A stretch of 64,000 nt of DNA from assembly GCA_037903355.1 (NCBI GenBank), contig JBAJFE010000018.1:682001-746000 (forward strand), in the 5' to 3' direction. Numbering within the stretch: position 1 is the first letter of the stretch; each line of letters starts with the position of its first letter. The stretch is from Trichuris trichiura (lineage: Eukaryota; Nematoda; Enoplea; Trichinellida; Trichuridae). Made by a program: the position numbers and the translations under genes. The notes under the pieces are model-generated. The model searched no databases. It was given only the letters and a program-made list of their open reading frames with translations, and was not told the origin of the DNA. This document shows, piece by piece, positions 1 through 12,400 of this stretch.

Positions 1-737
1 ACCGGTCGTTTTCAGCGCTTAGAAAACGGAAAATATGCGCTGTTCGCAGTAAATTTAATTCAAAGCGCAAATTAATGCTCAAACGCTATGAGAGCATCAG
101 TCGTCATGGCGCTTATTCGAAACCGCGATTTTTGGCATTTTTTCACGCGAATTCGTATTCCTTTATCGCTGGGCACTTTCTAAGGCAACGTAAGAATTTA
201 TGCTCACATCGGCGCGCTGCGGATTCTTTCGGCACAGTTTCCTTTATTTCACTTTTGAATTTTAATTTCGTAATTTTTCAATTCCATTTTAACGTCAAGC
301 GAATTTTAACCGCATGTCTGAGTAATCTGCGTTGGGCGATGTGACTGATGTCTAAGAGCGTTCTTCGTTTCAAAAACTTTTTGATTACACTGGATTTTGT
401 TTAAAATTTTTACAAAAATTACAAAACTGCCGTTGCCTTTGCCAACAGCTGGAATTAAGCTACTGCTGCTGCTGCTTCGAGCTGTGCCAATTAAAGCAAC
501 GGCAACGTTAATGAAGAGTAGGATCCATTTGCTTAGTGAATCACTGCGGCGACAGTACAGTATACTATCCGCTTGTTGTCAAGCGACAATTGCCTATGTC
601 CATCACTTGTTCGAGCGATAAATTAAATACAAGCTCCGCTTATCCGAAGGATCGCCTTGTTCCAGCTACGTCTATGTAATTTTTCTTTGCTCGTTGCTTT
701 TTCAGCAATTCGCCAAAACAATCGTAGTTGTTTTCAG
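1..737. other. 5' flank of hnRNP K-like gene
   Basis: No coding sequence is recognised here. Two pyrimidine-rich 3' splice sites lie just before the first coding exon, ending at 705 and 737. They could end a 5'-UTR intron or act as spliced-leader trans-splice acceptors, which would suit a nematode; the sequence alone does not decide. Confidence 0.4.
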
Positions 738-747
738 GCAGGAGAAA

Positions 748-3131
748 ATGAAACGCTTCAACGATAATCGCGTTGGTGCCAACGATGCCGTTAAACGTGT
801 TAGAGATTTGGGCAATCAGTTGTTGGTCCGTCTGCTTATTCCTAGCCGGGTATGCGCAAAATCTTTTTCTTCATCTCTCGAGCTCCTGTTGCCGTTGTTC
901 GTATGGCTTAGGGAACCTACTGAGACGGTCGCGGGAAGCTAGTAAAACGCTCTTGCTTGCTCGAGTTGTTACCTCGGTTGCTAGGCAACTTGCTCGCCTT
1001 AGATTGACAAAGCTTCGATCGTTCTTCAATGTTTTCTGCTCTTGTGTCCACCTAATTACTTAAGTATACGTTTTCGATGAATAGTCACTGTAACAAATTT
1101 TGTTAATGCTATTCGGATATGCGTGATTGGAGTTTACGTTCATTATATTTTTTTCCTTTGCCCATTCAATAACGTGTAGCGCAAAATTAGCCATTTTTAT
1201 TTCGCAGGCCGCCGGAGCAGTGATCGGAAAAGGAGGCTCGTTTATTCAATATCTTCGCAGTGAGGTGAGTCGTCTTTTTTTGAGCATACTCGGAAGTCCC
1301 GCCGCTAGCAGTCGGGTCGGTTGCAGTTTTTGCTAAAATGTACCCTCTTCTTTTTTCATATTCCCTGGCCCGTCCGTCCACTTGGCTGCCAAGTGTGCGA
1401 CTAAGGCGCCTATCTGTCCACGCTAGTGTGGGAGCCCGTTTTTGACCAATATATTTACCGTCGCGGTGCGTCCGTGTGTATTTGCGCTCACGTTGCGTGT
1501 TTGGTATTTCCGGTACAGAAAAACGCTGTCATTAATCTCCCTGACAGTGATAACCCCGAACGGTATGATCGCCTACTCTGGCGATACCTTTTTTCTTCTT
1601 TGTTTTCTTCTTCTTCTTCTTCTTCTCTTGTTCTTTTAGTTCGCTCCACTATGTTCGCCCTAACCCTTTCTAGTTCTCCATTGGCAGATATCTTGCTACC
1701 AACGACCATAGCACATCGTCCGTCAAAGTTTTTCCTCTATTCCTTCTCCCTTTCGCCGTTATACCTCCGTTCTTGCTCATTGCCGTTCCTTTTTCAGGGT
1801 AGTGTACATATCGTCGAACGACATGCTTAACATCGTTAGCTGCGTAGCCGAAATCATTCCAAAATTGGAAGAGGTAGTCGCCCTTTTGCCTCCATTTTGC
1901 CTTTGCTAAACGACCCTTACGCAGGGAAGATACAGCCCGGAAAGCGAGCTGCGAGTTCTCATCCATCACAGCCAAGCGGGAGCCGTAATCGGTCGGGCTG
2001 GTTTCAAAATCAACGAAATTCGCGAAGTATGCGCTTACTGTATTTATTTGTTATGTGTATGCAGGTTCCTTCTCTCCTAGAGTACCGGTGCGAACATCAA
2101 AGTGTTCACCGACTGCGCACCCATGTCTTCCGACCGCGTCGTTCAGTTCAGCGGTTCCAGAGATGCAATTGTCAATGCCCTATTCGAAGTTACGAAGCTC
2201 TGCCAAGCGGTATACCTTGAAAGCTGCGCGCACATGGACTTGAGCATTGCCTCCTTTTTGAAGACACCTATACGAGGCGTCGATCAACCATACGATCCAG
2301 TGAATTACGACCTTGATGTAGTGTGTAGCTACGGGGGTTTTCCGCCTGACAAAGCATGGAAGAATCGACGGCCAATCGGAGGCCAGATGTTGGGCGTCCG
2401 TCCAGTACCAACCCCTTTCCACGGGTGAACTTTGCCTTTCGGCCTTAATGCACCATCTCGTTGACGCTTCGGTTGGTTTTCATTGTAGCGTTGCTGCGGC
2501 ACCTCCATTTGCTTCACCAATCGGCGTGTACGCTCAGCCGCCACCCACTATAGTAACCATAATTGATGAATAATCTTTTTCGCGACTAGCCCCAAAAAAA
2601 AATGCTAATTTAGTTTGCCGAAGGGCCCTTGCAGACGGTTCGAGTGACCATTCCAAACGATCTGGCCGGTTCGATCATCGGACGTCGCGGGGAACGAATC
2701 AACCGTATCCGCCAAGAGTCAAGGGCTAACATAGTGGTAGACCCTCCAGTGGCCGGCGCTGTCGATCGTGTAATCACCATCAGCGGACTGCCCAGTCAAA
2801 TTCGCTTGGGCCATTTTCTGCTGCAACAATGGTAGGTAGATGCAATGTTAAATACAACGTTTTTTCCCTGCGTACAATGCGCAAAGGGGAGCTGGGCCTG
2901 CGCGCAGTCCCTTCTGGGTTGGTCTGGTTGGAAGACTAGTGATTTTGTTGTTGTTTTTGGGCGAACAACGAGTCACTGGTTTCCTAACCAGCGCAAGCCC
3001 GTGATCATTCCCTTTGGCCTTCCTCCTATTTTTTTTCTTTAGTCCCTTATTGCGTTATCAAGTGTTTTTGTCTTTTCATTTTTTTTAGTCTACGTTCCAT
3101 GCCGCCGCTCCGTCGTCCAGGCGTTGTCTAG
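748..3131 (+). CDS. hrpk-1-like: hnRNP K-like triple KH-domain RNA-binding protein
   Basis: Poly(C)/RNA-binding nuclear protein of the hnRNP K group, expected to act in splicing, translation and miRNA regulation. Coding exons: 748-849, 1208-1264, 1519-1562, 1798-1873, 1925-2026, 2081-2209, 2264-2424, 2489-2552, 2635-2831, 3089-3131; all introns are GT..AG and all phases agree, giving about 324 residues. KH1 (about 24-93) has GKGG at 41-44, KH2 (101-170) has GRAG at 116-119, and KH3 (246-311) has GRRG at 261-264. After KH2 a PIRG...QPYDP...NYD...YGGF segment matches the vertebrate hnRNP K linker start, which separates this gene from PCBP. The KH2-KH3 linker is only about 75 residues, with no RGG or KI region. 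The start is the only ATG after the 737 acceptor that opens KH1. If the last intron (2832-3088) is not removed, the protein stops at 2835. Family call firm; last exon less so. Confidence 0.9.
2210..2263 (+). other. 54-nt in-frame intron of the hnRNP K-like gene (possible exitron)
   Basis: The segment has GT and AG ends, is a multiple of three and holds no stop in frame. Retaining it would insert 18 residues between KH2 and the conserved PIRG segment. Homology to hnRNP K supports removal, and its length matches the neighbouring introns of 51 and 54 nt, but both forms would be translatable. Confidence 0.5.
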
Positions 3132-3287
3132 GTGACAGAGTGACGGAGAAAAAGAGAAAGACATACAAACCAATTGGCGCTGGCGACCGGTCACGTGTCG
3201 CAAGTAGTACTATTTCTTTTAAACAAAGCGTATTCCATCGTTGAGTACGATGTTTCAAAATACAGTTACGCCAGCTGTTTGTGTATT

Positions 3288-3293
3288 TTTATT
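3288..3293 (-). terminator. Poly(A) signal for the R7BP-like gene
   Basis: AATAAA on the minus strand, about 150 nt beyond the R7BP-like stop codon at 3444. It lies in the 312-nt gap between the convergent gene ends. No clean plus-strand AATAAA for the hnRNP K-like gene is seen before 3444, so its 3' UTR may run antisense into the neighbour. Confidence 0.55.
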
Positions 3294-3443
3294 GCCTGGT
3301 AATAATGAACAATTTCATTTGGGTTAACGATGAGACCTCTGCTCGACCAAACTCCAACTAGCGCGTTGTGCAGCGCCTGCGTGGCCGTCTTTTGGAAACC
3401 GACCTGAAACTTGGCTGTCACACCGGACGCCCTTGTCTTGGCG

Positions 3444-6400
3444 CTAAGCGTAGCTGGTTTTAAAGTTGGCAAACAGTTTGCCTAACCGCCAGTTGCGTCT
3501 TTTCGACCTCGTCACCACCGGGCACTTGTCCGGGTCCGTTTTACCTGCAGCGGTATAGTATGAATAACCTTTTGATCAACCTGCTTGCAACGGCAACTCA
3601 CTTGTGGAAAAATGTATGGCGATGGCGTTTTCCAGCGTCTCCAGAATGGCTTCCGCCTCGGCAAGATCCCTAAAGTGAACACAAGTGTACTTCGGCTGTT
3701 CAAAGGCAAAGCCTCGCCCCTTCAGGCTAGCACATCACGTGACGCTTATTGACGGTTCACTTCCGCAGAGTGAGAAGGGAAAAGCAGATAGCTTTAGGGT
3801 TGCTGCATTCTCCTTTTTGGCCAGGGTAAGAAAAGTCGACAACTTGGATGTGAGCCAACGAGACTAATAGGTTGTAGCGCAATTTAGGTAGAGGTGTGCT
3901 AAGATAGAGCGACGTTCGGTTGGAGAAAAATAATGCAAGATATTGAGCCTACTGACTCTGTTGGAAAGCGCCCCCCCCATCCTGTGGACATTTCTAAACG
4001 AGATGTACTTTTTACATCTTGTCAAGAGAGGACCAGCTTTGAGCTAATTTTATTCATTCTTACGTGAAACGTGAAAATGTAGAAGTTTGTAGCTTGTTTA
4101 TCATAGCAAAGGTTGGAAAGTCAGAGTGGCATTACAATACTCAAGAGTAATAATGGGCAGTGGCTGCGTTCAGCAATGGCGATGTGCTAATTGTTTTCGT
4201 CCAATTGGCTAGTTAAAGCCAATGCATAAGGTGACTATCAAAGGCTACAAGCGTGATGGAATGATTAGCGTTTTTGCTTAATGATAAACATGCCTTTTTG
4301 AAGGGAACGTAAAGTGGTGTCTCGGCTGAGCTTGCAGCTTCTCATCAAAATTAAGCAGGGCTGTCTCCTCTGGCTAAATGTTGTTCAGCGGCGCAGGGAA
4401 GCAATGAGTATTTTTTTTCGAGCATTGATTCACATTCGACCCGATTGGTCTTTTCAGGGGCAATTTGCGATCTCATTTGCCGAAAGGGTAAAAGACTTTC
4501 CTCGTGTTGTTCAACCCGGAATCGACCGGAAGAAGGCTCGTTAGCGTTTCGAATCGACTAGACTTGCCGTTGCCTTCAATAGAGAATTAAGGAACCAATG
4601 TACCTTTTTTAACACGCTTTCAACGTCTCCCTATTTGGGAAAAAAATAACGGCCATTGTAGGACATAACGGTTGATCGTTGACTTAAAAATATACGGCTG
4701 CAATAGTTCGTTGCCGAGCAGTAACGATGCCGCTACAATTTAGGCTTGTTGTTTGGCAACAATTGGTGACCACGAGCCTTCGTGTGTGTGACAACAAACG
4801 CGTAAATGACGCGCTGCCGGTTACAAGAGAATGAAGCCTTACCGGGCGAACTTTTCTCGCTCCGAATCGTTGCAATTCTGCGAGGAGGAGTCACTGGTCG
4901 AGAGTTGTCTTGAAGTATGCGTGGCAGCACTGCAGCCTTCGACACTTGGCAGTGCGCGGGAATCTGCAAAAGCATTGTCCTCACTTTAGCCGACAATAAG
5001 AGAAGAATAACAACAAGCTATGCTGATACTCCCGGCAGCACGTCGCGGGCATTCTTGAATGTATTGTTAATTTCTTTAAAAAAAAAACAAGACTGACTCG
5101 AAATAGATGCAGTGATCTGCCGCCTGCATCTTTGTTAATCGTATAGTTAAGTGAATTTGCTCATTATGAATCTATTCACACCCGTTCGCCCATCCATCTT
5201 CCAAATGACTTGAGCAGTTTGCTGAAAACAGCGATACCTCATTTTGAATTCTGTTGTTTCAAGTGAAATAGATGTCGCTAAATTGTGAACACCATCCCTC
5301 AGTGTTGCCGGATAGACATTATCGGAGCTTCTGGAAACTGAGGTTACGCAGAGCATTATCGAAGCAACGGGTGAAGCAGTCAGTGATAAGCATCCGCTTA
5401 TCCGCTAGCCTATAGCTGAGACTCTTTTTCCCGCAAACATGCCACGGTTGCATACGCATACTTACAAATAATTTATCGCTGCAGATTAGCATGCTAGAAA
5501 TATTTTGCTTATCGAAGTCCCGTGCGATAAGATCGCAATTCGTGATGTAAAGTGAATTAGGCTTTCGTTCTTAGCCTAAGCAGAATACGCTTGACGATAC
5601 TATAAAAGATGTTATACGTAATAAATTTCGCGCAATGAATTATTGATTTGTCCTCAATACCGCTGTCAGTATTAATAATTTAATAGGGAAAACAAAAATT
5701 TTAAAACATCATGCTCGTTCGCTTTCCGGCTGCGGCAGCTGTTCCGTTCGGCTGAATGCAAGTAGAAAACACTTCACTGCGCAACAATTGCTTAGCGTTA
5801 GGAAAACAAAGGCTGTTCGCAAAGCCGCGCCAACGTTCGGGAATTAGTTGTGCGCTTTTTATTTTTACTATTGATTTGCGCTCAGTCAAAGGGCGTAGGG
5901 AAATTTAAAAATGATAAAACTGATGTAGCCTTACTGGTTCCTGACGTTATCATTGATGGGCGACTGTCATAACAAGAAAGTGTGCGAAGTAAACAAGAAA
6001 CCGTCTGCGTATAGAGCTATTAAGGCAAGCCGCAACCTTGCGTGCAATTTAGTTCCAAAGTTGCTATTGCGCAATGACGAGGCTAGGATGTACGCGTAAA
6101 ATTTCGCGGGAAGCACAACACAGTGAACATATATAATAACAAAAGTTCAATCAGTACAGGGAGGAGCTCCTGTTAGCATTAGTAGAAATACCGCCCGCGT
6201 TAATAAGTTACCGAACCGAACTTGTACCACGACTACTTATAATAGAGTGAAATAACATGCATAGTTATTGTGCTGCAAATTCATTCCCAAAGTTAGGTAT
6301 TTATAAAACCTTTTGCTTTCATAAGATTGTATGCTCGCCCCCACTGATCATATATTCTTTTTCTTAAATCGTAATCCAGCAAAAGGGCATTACATCAGCC

Positions 6401-9400
6401 CTCAGCTGGCGGGGAATGAATTTAGGCATTTGAATTTTAATAATGCGGAAATTGAGAGACAGAGATAACAAGACAAAATGTGTGCTTACCGAAGGAGTTA
6501 ACAAATTCGTCGCACAAGCTCTGATATCGTCGCATTTCGATTATGAACAAGTTGACAGACCCGATGAACTGATTGGCATGTTTCGTGAACTCTGAGCTAT
6601 GACAAGGCTCTCGCGTTTCGCTGCAAAAATGGGCAGTGAGCGTTATAGCGGCAAAGCCATTATGGCCCACCTACCTCTTCAACTGTGGCAGTATGCAATT
6701 CTTGGCGCTATCGCAAGTTTTCAGGCACTGGTCCTTGAGGTGCAGCAAGTCTTCTCGTAAGTGAACGGTGTCCAAGTGGGTGCCGACCAGCTGCACCAGG
6801 CTTTTGTACGTTGCCACCATATGGTTGATTTCGTGGACTAGCTGCAATTTTAAAAAACGCTTACGCGGGGGAATGCTAAGGCATGCAAAACGTTATCGGC
6901 GGACAGCTGGCCGGCGGCAAATCATTGATAAGGCAACCTACCAGCTGCGCCTCCGGTAGGATGTTCCCGTTTTGGATACAAACCGGATTCATGAAAGCGT
7001 CGCTGGCAAAGAACACCAAAGCTTTTCAATGGAACTACAACTTTTTATAGGGCAGCTCCCGGTCTTCGCTTTTTGACCTGACACGTCGCGCTATAGGAAG
7101 ATATTGACTCTCTGTCGAACAATCAAATCCATGGCATTCTTTCCTAGGCGGCGTTGGTGTTTGCTCAGACTAAGTCTACATAGGCCCAAGACTTGTCTAC
7201 GGCATAACCCAAACATGCTATGCAACATGAAATCCAATTTCTTGCTTTATTCGTGCTCATTACCCGCATTCATATGAGGCAGTACAATTTAATGGGACTC
7301 GTCGGGCTACCTAAATGATTAAGAGGAAGCAACAGCTCCGCCGAAATGGAGGGCACCTAGCGAGACTACTGCCAATCGACCATCCAATAGGGCTATGAAC
7401 ACGATCGTTTGTTGGGTGCTCATCTCCTTTGCTCTACGCCTGTCGTGCTTCACTTAGGCCGGCCAAGATTGGTAATAAACCCTTTCACGTAGTTCAACGA
7501 CTGACACAGCCGTTTGACCCGTCATGGACAAAGGCGGAACGGAAAAAACCAAAACGCAAAGTGAAATTAATCTCCTCCGTCCCCTTGGAACGCTAAAGCG
7601 TTTGACCGTTGCAATGTCGAAGTAGATGGAGCGCGATAAGTGTCGCGTGCGCAATCCAACTACGAGCAACAATTCAGCCAGAGAATAAAGTCATTTTTTT
7701 GGCAATTTCTAGATGAGGTCGGAATACTTACAGCCAACTTTTCAGGCATCATGGCGACTGGTGTCACGCCTCCTCAGAGAAGACTCTCAGATGAGCAACT
7801 CTTCTCGAATTGAGCGAAGGAAGTGAAGAGAGCAAAAGGTACCGCCCTATTAGTCACCTCCGATCGCCCGCGGGGGAAAAAACAAGATAGTTTTCCCCTA
7901 AGCGGTGAGAAAACAGGAGCGTTAGCGGAAGAAAATCTGCTTCAAGTATTCTTGCCCATATTGGTATGCACACGTTTTAAGCCTTCGAACTGGCTATCCG
8001 TCAGTAGGAATCGTGCTCCTGGAAACGATAAGTTCACAACGGGAAATGATTCATGACACTCCGGTGAATGGTAGTCGATTGAAGGAACATTAAAAAGTAT
8101 CAATAACCGTTTGTGCCAAACGCGATCAATTTGCAAAGCCTTCCGCATGACGAAATTCTGGTCATTTTTATGAGCTGGCGAAAGTCAGATAACGGCCAAT
8201 AATATGTGGCGCATCTTTTTCCACCCAGCAATGCCATTGGCAGCCCAACCAAGCAGAAAAGAAATGGAACGACAGAAAGTTATGTATACGAACAACTCAA
8301 GCTGGGATCACTGCCTCAAAAGAGCCTTTTTGAAAATTTGCATGCGTGCCGAAAGTGTAGGTGTTTACAATGAAAGAAAACGCTTATAATGCTTAATCCA
8401 AGCAATATCAACGGCCAAAAAAGGCTGAGCAATGGGGACAAATGGGTTCTTCGGCCTCCACTTTGTCCCCCCACGTGACAGCCTATAAATGGAAGCCAGT
8501 CGCAGTTATCGATGCTTTACTATATAAAGTCAGTATCATCCAGCGAAACGCCTCGCCAACTTGACGCTTGGTAGCGCTAGTCAACCAAACGACCGAATAA
8601 GACTTCTCATACAGTGAAAAGGACGCATATTTGGTCTGACCATTACTTTTGGGAAACTGAACCAAAGCAAGCAGAATACAGGGTGCTATCATTGATAGTT
8701 CCTACGCTGACTGCGCGATCAAACGGCGGCACTGATTGTCCCGCCAGACTTAAGCAAGTCTTCGTAGGAGCGACTGCGTCAAAAACTCGACAGTTATATT
8801 CAGCATTTAACGTATGCTGCTGATCTTCTACCACGAAGCAGCATTTCTGCAACTGATTCCCAAAACAGGCCCTGTCAAGAGCGATGGAAGCTAAGAGCGC
8901 GTTGGGGAAGGGCGACAGACGGCTAAAGAGGTTATGAGAATCTGACGGGTCACTGAAGAATTTAGGGAAGTCCGTCCATTACATTTCACGAGTCCTTTTT
9001 CGTTAATGTACCCCCGTTTGGACGCCTCGCTGACGTGGGGCAGCATGACGGAACATGCGAAAAGTGGCAGAATCACCGAAATAATCCATCACGCTTTCGT
9101 ACTAATGTAGGTCATAGAACAATGCATCCATCATTCCTGCTGAGCTACCATGACAGCAGCTGCGAAAAGTGACCAAAACCAATAACTCTTAATATGAGCA
9201 CGCAGATGAAACAACGGGACGTTGACGAGACCTTATCGCCACTTCACCGTCCAAGCTTCGCTAGCTGTAATGTTTCAATGCCTACAAAAGTCGTCTTAAC
9301 GTGTTTTTGAAAAAACGCGATCTTGAAGTGACTGATTAGGAAAGCGCGTTGGCATGCTCTTTGTCGTTACCCGCAGCGAGCTTTACGACTACAGTTATGC

Positions 9401-12400
9401 CATTGTTTCTATTGTTTATTTAACACTTTCTTACTATTTTTAAAAAAAGCGGAAGGAACGGACGAAAGAAATGAGGGCCAGTCGCAAAGTTGTGATTTAT
9501 TTCAAAACCTCATTAACAATTCTTTCTTTATAGAATCCATCTTTGAGATAAATTTCTTGTAAGTCTCTATCGTATAGATGAAACATTTTTAGTTGCTTTG
9601 TCATCGGATGTTTCGTGAAAGTCAATCAACAATTGCATTTTTGTCTTCCAGTCTTCGTGTAAGCATATAGAGTAGCTCTATGCTCACCAAAAGTTTCTCG
9701 GTCGGCAAGAGCCGAACTCTTCCTCACTTCAGCCGTATCGCTCGTGCTTCATTTTAAAAAAATTCCACGGGCTTTTTTCTCATTTAAGGTTAATTGTTTT
9801 GCTTTAAATTTGCATATTTCTTTTGGAATTGTTAACTTCTCTTATCAATATGGTTTCTGACTTCCACTCCTTCGTTGTTATTTCAAAATCTTGCGGGACA
9901 TCTGATTACTTACTTTCGAAGTACTGAAAGATGGTTAGTATAACGGCACGCATAGCTTTAAGTCGGCTTCATCTGGATATTGTAGTGTTCCAGCAACAGC
10001 CTTCTAGCGCGAAATTTTATTTGTACTTATTGGAGACCTAGTTGGCGCCTCAGTGATTAGTTTTACTCTATTTTATTTATTGGACAGTTTATTTACGGAC
10101 TACCCTGCTGAACAACCAGCAGACATAAGAGAACTTTTGAAACCATTCTGGACTCATTTTCAGGACAGAGAAAACAGTGTAGTTATTTATATTTTAAAAA
10201 AATCCATATTCAGTTCATTTTTTTATTTTAAGCGTCTTACTCTATAATCGCATGTTTCCGGTTCTTTAACGCTGGTAAGAAAACTATTATCCAAGAAGGT
10301 GGACTTTTTCTGCTCGAACTCATGCCTTCCCACTTTCAAACCGCAAAGCATCCCGAATATGGTATCTTCACGCCCTTATCATCATGCTGGATTGATGAGG
10401 CCGCCCTGGATATGTCTCAAATAAATGCAACTCCATGAAAAATGAATAGTTGCTTTTTGTAACAGTATACGTAAACCTTGCGCGGATAATAAAGGAAACG
10501 AACTTGTCACAATTTATGACAGCTCATCCGCCAAATGATTGATCGTTGATTGACTACTTCATTAGCCAACGTGGATTTGTCAAGTTTCAGTGTGTTCCTG
10601 AAGCATATAAATTGAGCCCAACGTTCTATCAGATGGATGTTTGTACCGCCCACACTCACGCCAGCTCCACAGATAGTATTACCATCAGGCTGCAAGCGCT
10701 TCGCAAATGCTTTTACTGATTGACTACTAATACCGAACTATTAATTGGAGTTGTTCAAATTAAGGGCACGGTTTCGTGACGCGTGTTTGTTTTCATATTT
10801 TTAGCTGTTTATTTCCTATTAATAAAAACGTGGAAAACTATTCAAATTGGTGTTGCAGCAAATGATTGCTTAATTTCAAATTTATTATAACGTCCTGTAG
10901 AAAAAAATAGTTATGCATAGGAAAATCAGTTTACGCGCTCTTACAGAGATTTTGAATGCATGCTAACGCTTACTCTGCCAAGTCCAACATAGGGGCTACC
11001 ATTGGGAGGGCCATACTTAATTTTTCATAATAAAGTTTCCTTACTGAACTGCGACTAATGTTTGCCTTTTCTCTACAGCGGAAACGAAAAAGAATCTATG
11101 CATTTACAACTTGAACTATTTGAAATGCGACTTTATTCCTTCAGCGGATGACAAACAGTTACTTATATGCTTTATCTGCGAAAAGAGTATTGTCCAACGA
11201 ATCAACGAAGCCCTCAAGATCATAATAACACTTGAGAAGAGTACGTCCTATTGACCTGAAGTTCAAATAAGAATATATTTTACTTTCAGTCACTTCGGGA
11301 TAAAGTTCGCAAAAAACCGACAGTGCAAACTATGCTATTTGCCGCAGTAGGAAAATGATGGATTGCGTGCTTCTTACAACATTTCATTATTGATTGCAAA
11401 ATCAGGAAAACTGCATAATGTTGGTGAGAAGTTATTGCTTCCCGTTGTCAGCAAAGTTCTACGCGCGTTGCTGCACATATTACTAACTGAAATGCTAAGA
11501 AAGATCGCTTGGAGCAGTAATACGTTACAGAGGGCGATTGGCGAAACGAGCAGTGACGTAAAAGAAACCTTACGCAATTTGTTGAGAGTTACATCATTTG
11601 CCGTATAATTTGATGAATCCACATTGCCTGGCAATGAGGTATTTACTGATAGCTTATAAAAAATGAGCGGGAATTATTACTTGTCAAAGAATTGGTAAAA
11701 CAGAAACTAAGGGAGAGTCTGCATTTCCAGCTGCGAAAAAGTTTTTTAAACAAAACCATATCTTTCTTACGGGCGTAATGATCGTAAGGCTTAATAGACT
11801 GCTATCGGTGGTGAGAAGCTACAATGGATTTACTGCGCATTTGAAGGAGTTTTTTCTCAGTGTATTAGCAGTTTGTCGCGTGTTTCATCGGCAGCATTCG
11901 GTTGCAACATTCCTCAGCAATCGTTCGAGTTGCTCAACGCAGTTCGTCATTGCAGCGACGAATAAAATCAAAAGTGAATCACTGAAGAACAGACCGTTGA
12001 GACGTGAAGCAAAGGTAATTCATGCACAAGTTCGGTGATTATTAAAGGCGGCACTTGTTCGAGTCGTCGCTTTTACAGCTTGATAAAGTTCTCGAATTCT
12101 TAGGGAATGAGACAGTTTGAAGAAATTCAAAAAACTACATCGCCTACCGAATGAAATTATACTTTCGTGTTCGACGAGATGAACTTTGTAAGGCTATAAC
12201 TATAGCTTAATCAAGAAGCGAAAGTGATTACATCGGCATTTGTTTCAATGGCAGTTATCCTCAAACGAAATCTGGGACTTTTGTCAATTCCCGCTCCTCG
12301 CTGCACTTAGGAAAAATGCAGAAATCGTTCGGGATAATATTATGGTGTCGCCATCATTGGAAAGTGCTGCATGCGGACCTGACGAAACGATTCAGCGAAC

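Noticed and set aside
1600..1627. (TTC)n run
   Set aside because: Simple microsatellite in a pyrimidine-rich intron of the hnRNP K-like gene.
8643..8852. 69-codon minus-strand frame after a TTGCAG acceptor
   Set aside because: Protein-like in appearance but its only donor is in the wrong phase for the gene; kept as intron.
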